NCBI GenBank assembly: GCA_937138955.1
Contig: CAKZPJ010000871.1
Location: 1-6,006, forward strand
DNA from: an uncultured Flammeovirgaceae bacterium
Lineage (GTDB): Bacteria; Bacteroidota; Bacteroidia; Cytophagales; Cyclobacteriaceae
Length of the DNA stretch: 6,006 nucleotides
Direction of reading: 5' to 3'
Made by a program: the position numbers and the translations under genes. The notes under the pieces are model-generated. The model made no database searches and was not told where the DNA came from. It saw nothing but the letters and a program-made list of their open reading frames with translations. Within the stretch, counting starts at the first letter, position 1, and the number at the start of each line of letters is the position of its first letter. Below, one piece after another: positions 1-4,684 of the stretch.

Positions 1-408
1 TTCTTTTCTGGTTCGGAATACGAAGTTGTTAGTGAAGAGCAAAAGCTCTCTTTGGCTCCGGGTGAGTTTCATATCTTCTTAAACCAGTCAGTAGAATTTC
101 CTCAGCCAGGCTTGGTAGACTGGACATCTATCGTAACTGGTTTTTTAGATGAAGACGTTCCATCGCCCGTTTTGTATCCCAATCCGGTATCTGATTGGCT
201 AACGGTTAATTGGTATGCTCAATTGACCGACATCAAACAAATAAAAGTTATGGATACTCAAGGTTCGGTGCACAATCGTTGGTCTTTCACTACTCAGAAA
301 CTAGATTCTTCCTGGAAAGCGGATATGTCTGGGATGAGACCCGGAATTTACTTCATGGAGCTTACTACGGAAAAAGAGCGTCGAACTTTTCGGTTTGCGG
401 TGCAATAA
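1..408 (+). CDS. C-terminal fragment of secreted alpha-amylase-family protein with T9SS type A sorting domain (5' truncated)
   Basis: The reading frame is open from base 1 and ends at TAA 406-408, so only the last 135 residues are present. The first part (about residues 1-35, containing FFSGSEYEV and LSLAPGEFHIFLNQ) resembles the final beta domain of bacterial alpha-amylase-family (GH13) enzymes, where an LxPGEfhiY-type strand closes the fold. A linker follows, then from about residue 55 a type A T9SS C-terminal sorting domain: the YPNPVSDWL signature at residues 59-67 and a closing GIYFMEL followed by a basic strand and FAVQ. In this family the sorting domain directs export through the type IX system and is cleaved at the outer membrane. 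The protein is therefore inferred to be a cell-surface or secreted starch or glucan hydrolase. The sorting domain is clear; the amylase assignment rests on a short tail and is less certain. The catalytic domain lies outside the window. Confidence 0.7.
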   Translation, partial: FFSGSEYEVVSEEQKLSLAPGEFHIFLNQSVEFPQPGLVDWTSIVTGFLDEDVPSPVLYPNPVSDWLTVNWYAQLTDIKQIKVMDTQGSVHNRWSFTTQKLDSSWKADMSGMRPGIYFMELTTEKERRTFRFAVQ

Positions 409-419
409 CGGCTCGAGGG

Positions 420-1049
420 TTAAAAATCTAACGGGTCAAACTTCTGAAAGTGACCGTTCATTCGAATACGCTCCCGAGCATTTTCCATATCCCTGATCAC
501 TGGAATAGATGCTTCCAGATGATCAATCACAAACTGCTGTCGGTCGCTTTCACGTTCTATTTGCAGTAGTTCGTATTTTTTCTGGTTAGATAACCCTATT
601 TTATGTCCAATATCGAAAGCTGAAATCTGATCGCCCAAGGCAAAGTTATCAGATAGACTCAGCACATCAAACAGCTCTAATGTAAGAGCTACCATTTGCT
701 GCTGTTTAGCCAAGTCCACATCAGAAATATTATCTAGAAAAATAATGTCGCCTCCGGCATACAGCTTGGAGGGTGCTACCCGGTAAAACTCAACTACCTT
801 AAAAACCCGATGAGCCACTGTCACAATATCTAACTGACCGTCAGAGTACGTTTTCCCAACCCGCTCTACACTCATTTCGGTACCGCACTCTATTTGATTG
901 TTAAGATAAGCCGGAATTCCAAATCGTTTATTCTCCTCTATACACTCACTCACTAACTGTTTGTAGCGCTCTTCAAATATGTGTAGATTGAGTTGCTCAC
1001 CCGGAAAAGCCACCAGCTTAAGAGGAAATAGGGGTAAAAAATTGTCCAT
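420..1049 (-). CDS. LON peptidase substrate-binding (LON N-terminal) domain protein
   Basis: This 209-residue protein has the fold hallmark of the LON substrate-binding domain (PF02190): LPLFPLKLVAFPGEQLNLHI near the N-terminus, then FEERYKQLV and FGIP by residue 46. A GQLDIVTVAHRVFKVVEF strand follows (71-88). The C-terminal helical half carries the usual LLQIERESDRQQFVIDHLE pattern (161-179). There is no AAA+ ATPase and no Ser-Lys protease domain, so this is a stand-alone LON domain protein, at about the usual length for these. It is probably cytosolic, with no signal peptide. Its job in such proteins is poorly defined; substrate or peptide recognition is inferred from Lon itself. The ATG at 1049 places the conserved PLFPL motif at residue 6, as expected. 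It lies downstream of the aminotransferase in the same direction, but a 193-base gap with a plus-strand RNA candidate separates them, so it probably has its own promoter. Its stop faces the amylase-like gene across 11 bases. Confidence 0.88.
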   Translation of the reverse strand: MDNFLPLFPLKLVAFPGEQLNLHIFEERYKQLVSECIEENKRFGIPAYLNNQIECGTEMSVERVGKTYSDGQLDIVTVAHRVFKVVEFYRVAPSKLYAGGDIIFLDNISDVDLAKQQQMVALTLELFDVLSLSDNFALGDQISAFDIGHKIGLSNQKKYELLQIERESDRQQFVIDHLEASIPVIRDMENARERIRMNGHFQKFDPLDF

Positions 1050-1138
1050 AATACGCTTTATAATTTCATAACTACTTCTTTCGGCAATAGTTAATTAAAA
1101 TTTGATAAATAACTATTTTAAGAAATTGTATGATGATA

Positions 1139-1154
1139 TTGGCACAGCATTTGT
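1139..1154 (+). promoter_or_regulatory. Candidate sigma-54 (-24/-12) promoter
   Basis: The element reads TTGGCACAGCATTTGT. It matches the sigma-54 consensus TGGCAC-N5-TTGC at nearly every position: GG at 1141-1142 is -25/-24, and GT at 1153-1154 falls exactly 12 bases on, where consensus has GC. The spacing is invariant in true sites and is correct here. It predicts a start near 1166 on the plus strand. No annotated plus-strand gene follows, but a small hairpin and an intrinsic terminator do. The T in place of C at -12 is the one weakness; a chance match in AT-rich DNA cannot be excluded. Confidence 0.5.
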
Positions 1155-1165
1155 AATAGGTTATA

Positions 1166-1242
1166 TGCGCAAGAATTTTTTTCTTAGCGTTTGTTTAAGG
1201 TTGATAGTTGGCCCCGAATGCTTAATTGCACTCGGGGTTTTT
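1166..1242 (+). ncRNA. Candidate small non-coding RNA, about 77 nt
   Basis: The boundaries are inferred from the sigma-54-like element upstream (start near 1166) and the T-run of the terminator (end near 1242). Two hairpins are visible. The 5' one pairs 1168-1175 with 1181-1189 (AAGAA with TTCTT, then CGC with GCG, one bulged A at 1186, loop of five T). The 3' one is the terminator at 1212-1237. A mostly unpaired linker, 1190-1211, lies between them and could base-pair with targets. The RNA ends directly against the stop codon of the convergent aminotransferase gene, with which it could interact in antisense at the 3' ends. I do not recognise an RNA family. An alternative is a 28-codon reading frame from the ATG at 1165 to the TAG at 1249, which starts MRKNFFLSVCLRL and looks faintly like a signal peptide. 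It runs through the terminator hairpin, so translation of that frame seems less likely. Confidence 0.42.
1212..1242 (+). terminator. Rho-independent terminator on the plus strand
   Basis: CCCCGAATGC (1212-1221) pairs with GCACTCGGGG (1228-1237). That gives a 10-position stem with one A-C mismatch and a six-base loop, followed at once by TTTTT (1238-1242). The T-run lies only on the plus-strand side; read on the minus strand the hairpin is followed by mixed sequence. Both flanking genes run on the minus strand, so this terminator serves a plus-strand transcript that is not otherwise annotated. On the minus strand the same hairpin follows the aminotransferase stop and might stabilise that mRNA's 3' end. 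Confidence 0.82.
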
Positions 1243-2415
1243 CTATGTTAGCCCCTGTAAACAGTCAACCAAACGATTTAAGTCTTGCTCTTCATTATAC
1301 ACATGCAACGACACCCGCATAGACCTTCCTCGTACTGAAACCACTATATTAGCCTGTTTAAGCGTTTTTTGTAGCTTATCTAATGATAATTCTTCCGGTA
1401 TGCGTACCCCAAAAAGATGATGCCCTCGGTAGGTCTCTTTTTCTACCCAGAATCCTAATGCTGATAATTTTTCAATTGCTGTCACCGAAATACTTCGGCA
1501 ATACTCTTGAATTCGCTCAGGCTGCCATTCCATCACTACTTCCAGAGCTTTTCCCATCATGGGAATGAGAATAAAGTTGCTTCGCTGACCCATATCGTAG
1601 CGTATTGCCTTGGGTTGATATTGATCTTGATAGTTCACTAAGTTCGTGAAGTCTTCACTGTTATGGCGAGTTACCCATCCTTCTTCCAAAGGATCACCAT
1701 CATCAAAATATTCGCTGAAGTACCCAAGTGTGATACCATAGGGGCCCATTAAACACTTATAACCCGCACAAATCAACGCATCCGGTTGAATTTCAGCTAC
1801 ATCAAACGGCATAGAGCCTACTGATTGAGTGCCGTCTACTACCAGCAGAGCACCCACTTCGCGGGTTCGTTTCCGAATTGCTCGAAGGTCAAACCGAGTA
1901 CCATCCGCCCAATGCGTATGCGCTACGGTAACCATACAAGTCTGATTATCAATAGCTTCTAATAGTTCTTCATTCCATTGTTCACCACGGTTCTCCAATG
2001 TTTCTGGTGCTGAGATAGTACGTAATTCAGCATTTGCCTCCGCTACTTTCTTACGCCAAGAATATACATTACTGGGGAACTGCTCTCCTACTACGACAAT
2101 ATTATTACTTGACTGAATACGTAAGTTCTTTGCTACAATTGCCATACCGTAAGACACTGATGGTAAAATAGCAACTCGCTGATAATCATCTATATTAACC
2201 AACTGGCTGAATAACTTTCTTACGTGATCAATCTCATCGAAGAACTCATAATGACCGTACTGGGCGGGCAGTTGCTTTTTTCGTAATCCAATAATTCCGG
2301 CTTCTTCTACTGATTTTAACAGGGGAGCCATGTAGGAGCAATTCAGATACGTAACATCAGCAGGAAGAGAGAATAAGTCTTTCTGATGGGCAAGGGCGGT
2401 TAAGGTCAGTTGCAT
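1243..2415 (-). CDS. Class V aminotransferase-fold PLP-dependent enzyme
   Basis: At 390 residues this is normal length for the class V aminotransferase family (PF00266: cysteine desulfurases, isopenicillin N epimerase-like enzymes and relatives). Visible landmarks in order are YLNCSYMAP (23-31, N-terminal substrate-side segment), LPSVSYGMA (84-92, the phosphate-binding turn), TVAHTHWADGTRFDL (163-177), VVDGTQSVG (192-200) with D194 facing the PLP ring nitrogen and Q197, then AGYKCLMGPYG (217-227) with K220 as the Schiff-base lysine. R367 in MRVSLHVYNE (366-375) sits where the family binds the substrate carboxylate. The catalytic set is complete. No cysteine-bearing desulfurase active-site loop is evident, so transaminase, epimerase or lyase activity is more likely than IscS/SufS function; the substrate cannot be read from sequence. 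It is cytosolic. The gene is divergent from the nucleotidyltransferase gene across 147 bases that hold a candidate operator. Confidence 0.85.
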   Translation of the reverse strand: MQLTLTALAHQKDLFSLPADVTYLNCSYMAPLLKSVEEAGIIGLRKKQLPAQYGHYEFFDEIDHVRKLFSQLVNIDDYQRVAILPSVSYGMAIVAKNLRIQSSNNIVVVGEQFPSNVYSWRKKVAEANAELRTISAPETLENRGEQWNEELLEAIDNQTCMVTVAHTHWADGTRFDLRAIRKRTREVGALLVVDGTQSVGSMPFDVAEIQPDALICAGYKCLMGPYGITLGYFSEYFDDGDPLEEGWVTRHNSEDFTNLVNYQDQYQPKAIRYDMGQRSNFILIPMMGKALEVVMEWQPERIQEYCRSISVTAIEKLSALGFWVEKETYRGHHLFGVRIPEELSLDKLQKTLKQANIVVSVRGRSMRVSLHVYNEEQDLNRLVDCLQGLT

Positions 2416-2504
2416 AGATAATTTTGTATACTAAGTAAGGGAAACTGCAAACTACTAAAAAGACTATTTCTCGTGCTAACTTAGCAAAATTCTATTTTCT
2501 GGAA

Positions 2505-2529
2505 AATTTTCCCAATTTGGGACAAAATT
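2505..2529. repeat. Interrupted inverted repeat (candidate operator) in a divergent promoter region
   Basis: AATTTT (2505-2510) and CCCAA (2511-2515) pair across a central T at 2516 with TTGGG (2517-2521) and AAAATT (2524-2529). Only AC at 2522-2523 is unpaired, giving 11-base arms. A second perfect palindrome, GGAAAATTTTCC (2501-2512), overlaps its left arm. The site lies between two divergent start codons, about 90 bases from the aminotransferase start and 34 bases from the nucleotidyltransferase start, and covers a possible minus-strand -7 box. This is where a dimeric repressor would bind. Short palindromes are fairly common in AT-rich spacers, so function is inferred. Confidence 0.4.
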
Positions 2530-2530
2530 A
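2523..2530 (-). promoter_or_regulatory. Possible Bacteroidota -7 box for the aminotransferase gene
   Basis: Read on the minus strand, 2530-2523 is TAATTTTG, an exact match to the Bacteroidota -7 consensus TAnnTTTG. No clear -33 TTTG lies at the expected distance upstream (a TTTT at 2550-2547 is the nearest). Use of this box would give a 5' leader of roughly 100 bases. It overlaps the right arm of the dyad at 2505-2529. Confidence 0.25.
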
Positions 2531-2552
2531 TGCTTATTTAGACATGAAAATC

Positions 2553-2558
2553 AGGAGA
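2553..2558 (+). promoter_or_regulatory. Shine-Dalgarno site of the nucleotidyltransferase gene
   Basis: AGGAGA lies four bases before the ATG at 2563 and fixes that start. It stands out because the other genes here show no convincing Shine-Dalgarno site. A five-codon frame (ATG 2544 to TAA 2559-2561) runs across the site and ends just before the gene starts. Confidence 0.7.
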
Positions 2559-2562
2559 TAAC

Positions 2563-3150
2563 ATGATTCCTATTATCGTATTAGCAGCCGGAGAAGCTCG
2601 CCGGATGGGACAACCCAAGCAAGTGATGCAATTTCAAGGTGAGTCACTGGTGCAACGTGCGGTGCAAACTGCCCAGTCAGTTAGTGAAAAAGTAGTGGTG
2701 GTTACTGGTGCTCACCACACGTTGGTTGAAAAAGACGTGGCACATTTAGATGTGATGACAGCACACAATTCTGATTGGCTTACCGGCATGGGTTCTTCTA
2801 TTAAAGTCGGTGTTCAGAAAGCGCTATCGTTTTCTCTCATTCCTGATGCTGTAATTATTATGTTATGCGATCAACCTTTTGTCAGTCAATCTTTGTTGCA
2901 ACAGTTAGTCGCCGTTCATCAAGAAACTGATAGAAAGATTGTCGCATCCGCGTATCGCAACACCGTAGGCGTTCCGGCACTGTTTAGCCAATCACTTTTT
3001 CCCGAACTACTTGCGCTAGATGGACAAGTTGGCGCTAAACACATCATTCCTCGCTTCGCTTCTCAGGTTGTTTCTGTCGATTTTCCCGAAGGGATTTACG
3101 ATTTAGACACTCCCGAAGACTTTGACCGGATGAAGAGTGGGGTTATTTAA
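2563..3150 (+). CDS. MobA/MocA-like nucleotidyltransferase (probable molybdenum cofactor cytidylyltransferase type)
   Basis: This 195-residue protein has a complete MobA-like NTP transferase fold (PF12804). The nucleotide-binding loop is LAAGEARRMGQPK (7-19). NSDWLTGMGSS (69-79) is the conserved N-x-x-W-x-x-G-M/L-x-x-S segment, and MLCDQP (100-105) carries the metal-binding Asp103. GVPALF (136-141), GAK (157-159) and DLDTPEDF (180-187) follow. These match the MocA branch, which joins CTP to molybdopterin to make the cytosine dinucleotide cofactor of xanthine dehydrogenase-type enzymes. Related enzymes can act on other NTPs or sugars, so the exact reaction is inferred. It is cytosolic and of usual length. 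No molybdenum hydroxylase or XdhC-type chaperone gene is visible in the window. The start is set by the Shine-Dalgarno site four bases upstream. The cytochrome c gene follows 115 bases on, apparently with its own promoter. Confidence 0.82.
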   Translation: MIPIIVLAAGEARRMGQPKQVMQFQGESLVQRAVQTAQSVSEKVVVVTGAHHTLVEKDVAHLDVMTAHNSDWLTGMGSSIKVGVQKALSFSLIPDAVIIMLCDQPFVSQSLLQQLVAVHQETDRKIVASAYRNTVGVPALFSQSLFPELLALDGQVGAKHIIPRFASQVVSVDFPEGIYDLDTPEDFDRMKSGVI

Positions 3151-3230
3151 CGACTAAAGAATGATAACAAGAATGATCTACGTGGGAATTCTTAGCTTCG
3201 TAGCACCATAGAAAGTAGGTCAATCTTTAT

Positions 3231-3238
3231 TATCTTTG
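3231..3238 (+). promoter_or_regulatory. Candidate -7 promoter box for the cytochrome c gene
   Basis: TATCTTTG matches the Bacteroidota TAnnTTTG -7 consensus exactly and ends 27 bases before the ATG at 3266. No clear -33 TTTG is seen about 20 bases upstream. The rest of the 3151-3265 gap holds only an imperfect CTACG/CGTAG inverted pair (3179-3183 and 3199-3203) without a T-run, and a direct repeat of AAGAATGAT near its start. Confidence 0.4.
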
Positions 3239-3265
3239 AAGGCTTTTTAAAATAAAAAATTACCA

Positions 3266-3706
3266 ATGACCTATCCCTATTTAGTTATTAGCATCGCTTT
3301 TTACATCTCATCTTTTCTTTTTGCCTCCTCTGATTTAAGAGACGTTAGTAGCCTTCCCCTGACTGAACCTGATTTAAAAGAAAGCATAAAGTTAGGTGAA
3401 GAAGTCTATCAGGGTTACTGCTTCGCTTGCCATATGAGCGAGGGCGAAGGTATTCCCGGTGCCTTTCCGCCACTAGCCAAATCTGATTACTTAATGGCCG
3501 ACAAGACCCGCTCTATTCAGCAAGTGATGCACGGCTCGGAAGGCGAGATGGTTGTGAACGGCGAAACCTATAACAGCATGATGCCCCCGCAACCTCTCAC
3601 CGACGAAGAAATCGCCCACGTACTCAATTACGTCCGCAACAGTTGGGGTAACGAAGGGGAGGTAGTTACCTTCGCCGAAGTAAAAGCGGTACGGGATGAA
3701 GGGTAA
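3266..3706 (+). CDS. Exported class I c-type cytochrome
   Basis: This 146-residue protein begins with a hydrophobic export segment (about residues 4-21, ending LFASS), then a single heme c domain. The heme site is CFACH (52-56), giving two thioether cysteines and the proximal His56. FPPLAKSDYL (67-76) and VNGETYNSMMPP (97-108) follow, with M105 or M106 as the distal ligand. The domain ends LTDEEIAHVLNYVRNSWGN (111-129). This VNG-Y-x-x-MPP and NSWGN pattern is typical of Bacteroidota cytochrome c domains that occur alone or fused to nitrite reductases and PQQ-type dehydrogenases. The role is periplasmic electron transfer; the partner is unknown. The N-terminus has only weak positive charge for a signal peptide, but no better start is seen and no Shine-Dalgarno site is present. 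A small membrane protein gene follows after 32 bases, suggesting one transcript. Confidence 0.88.
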   Translation: MTYPYLVISIAFYISSFLFASSDLRDVSSLPLTEPDLKESIKLGEEVYQGYCFACHMSEGEGIPGAFPPLAKSDYLMADKTRSIQQVMHGSEGEMVVNGETYNSMMPPQPLTDEEIAHVLNYVRNSWGNEGEVVTFAEVKAVRDEG

Positions 3707-3738
3707 CTAATCTGAAAAACAAATACTTCTGACAGTCA

Positions 3739-3963
3739 ATGAAAATTTTGCCGTTGATCATCGCCCTAGTGGTTGCCGGAGTTTTCTTATACTCGGCACT
3801 GACTTCGTCGAACGCATTTAACCTTATACCTATCTCTATCCATGGTTCTTTCCTTCAGGATTTTATAGAAGAGAGTACTTTCATCAAAATATTCGATATT
3901 CTGTTTGCTGCTGCTCTAGTACGACTTACCTATAACGCGGTAAGTAAAATAATACCTGCTTGA
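3739..3963 (+). CDS. Small two-helix membrane protein of unknown function
   Basis: I do not recognise this 74-residue protein. It starts MK and has a hydrophobic helix at about residues 3-20 and a second at about 50-63 (IFDILFAAALVRLTY region), joined by a polar loop of about 25-30 residues containing an acidic EES. Both ends would sit on the same side of the inner membrane; the first helix might instead be an uncleaved signal. It begins 32 bases after the cytochrome c stop in the same direction and is followed by a terminator, so it is probably the second gene of a cytochrome c operon. A link to electron transfer is inferred from position alone. The frame is plausible as a real gene because of its placement, length and membrane pattern, but it could be a lineage-specific protein. 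Confidence 0.6.
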   Translation: MKILPLIIALVVAGVFLYSALTSSNAFNLIPISIHGSFLQDFIEESTFIKIFDILFAAALVRLTYNAVSKIIPA

Positions 3964-3983
3964 AGAATTGCGTCAGTAAATAA

Positions 3984-4014
3984 AAAAGCGATGAACTATG
4001 CATTCACCGCTTTT
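3984..4014. terminator. Bidirectional intrinsic terminator between convergent genes
   Basis: AAAAGCG (3984-3990) pairs with CGCTTTT (4008-4014), and TGAA (3992-3995) with TTCA (4003-4006). One A-C mismatch separates the two blocks and the loop is seven bases. On the plus strand the stem ends in TTTT, serving the gene ending at 3963. On the minus strand it ends in six T (3987-3982), serving the Spy-like gene ending at 4037. The longer T-run makes it stronger for the minus strand. Confidence 0.8.
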
Positions 4015-4036
4015 CTTGAAGGAAAATATAATGAGC

Positions 4037-4459
4037 TTACTCGCTGGTCGAGTCTTTCTCTCCCCGGCGTTTGCCGCGTCGCTCGCGAGAATTTTTTCTG
4101 AATTCTTCTTTCTTCTCTTGATAGAGTTGCATTTGCTCTTCGCTAAGCATAGTCGTCAGCTTTTCTTCTTTTTCCTGGTTTAGTGTTACCATTGTTTCGC
4201 GCATGGCTTCTCGATCACCTTGGTTCCCCTGAAAAGACTCTCGTATCTTCATAGCGTACTCCAGATTCAAATCGCCCACTTGGTTCTGCTGATCTTCATC
4301 CAGATTTAGCAATTCGGTCATAGAAGTAGTTAGCCGTTTGGCTCGTTCCGTGGGATCTCCGGCTCGTCGGTCACCACCCCGGCGACCGTCAGGCTGAGCC
4401 AAGACCACCGTTCCAAATACTAGGATTAATGCTATACTGAGATTTACTATTTTTTTCAT
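4037..4459 (-). CDS. Spy/CpxP-like periplasmic helical protein
   Basis: I place the start at ATG 4459, giving 140 residues. The frame stays open to an ATG at 4573, but the inner start opens with a textbook signal peptide (MKK, hydrophobic 4-20, likely cleavage after VLA at residue 21). The extra 38 residues would put a basic, non-signal stretch in front of it. The mature protein starts with an Arg/Gly-rich tract (26-33). A helical core follows with two LTxxQ-type motifs as in Spy/CpxP proteins: LNLDEDQ (51-57) and MLSEEQM (104-110). It ends in a charged tail RRGKRRGEK (127-135). Spy and CpxP bind unfolded envelope proteins or sensor kinases; a periplasmic chaperone or stress role is inferred from these motifs and composition. 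Low sequence complexity limits certainty. It is a single-gene unit ended by the terminator at 3984-4014. Confidence 0.72.
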   Translation of the reverse strand: MKKIVNLSIALILVFGTVVLAQPDGRRGGDRRAGDPTERAKRLTTSMTELLNLDEDQQNQVGDLNLEYAMKIRESFQGNQGDREAMRETMVTLNQEKEEKLTTMLSEEQMQLYQEKKEEFRKNSRERRGKRRGEKDSTSE

Positions 4460-4684
4460 CTTTTTACTAATTATTGGTTTATAAAGCTTAGACCATACCA
4501 ATGATCGAAGGTTTAATTGAGCTAAACGATTTTTTAGTAACCTGCCCAAAAGAGCCTTCCTATTCTTAGTCATTTACTTGTTTAGTTAAGATTATCGTAA
4601 CCTTTATTCTGAAATTTTTGCTTATATCAATAATTTATTTTGTTATTGCATCTTACTTTTCTATAAACTACACGCTTACCTACG

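Noticed and set aside
210..431. Plus-strand 73-codon frame overlapping the sorting-domain protein
   Set aside because: It is out of frame with the clear T9SS domain and has no features of its own.
1226..1420. Plus-strand 64-codon frame opposite the aminotransferase 3' end
   Set aside because: It lies almost wholly antisense to a well-supported gene, has no family features, and starts inside the terminator hairpin.
1383..1568. Plus-strand 61-codon frame antisense to the aminotransferase
   Set aside because: Shadow of the real gene with no recognisable motif or start signal.
2544..2561. Five-codon frame ending just before the nucleotidyltransferase start (possible leader peptide)
   Set aside because: It is too short, has no ribosome site of its own and no run of a regulatory amino acid; the overlap with the Shine-Dalgarno site is likely chance.
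3179..3203. CTACG/CGTAG inverted pair after the nucleotidyltransferase gene as a terminator
   Set aside because: Only a five-base stem with a 15-base loop and no T-run.
3998..4183. Plus-strand 61-codon frame rich in Phe and Leu
   Set aside because: It is the antisense of the Glu/Lys-rich tail of the Spy-like gene, which explains its apparent hydrophobicity, and it begins inside the terminator.
4614..4661. TTTG and TTATTTTG/TACTTTTC boxes upstream of the propeller lipoprotein as a promoter
   Set aside because: The boxes deviate from consensus and no pair has the expected spacing of about 19-21 bases.
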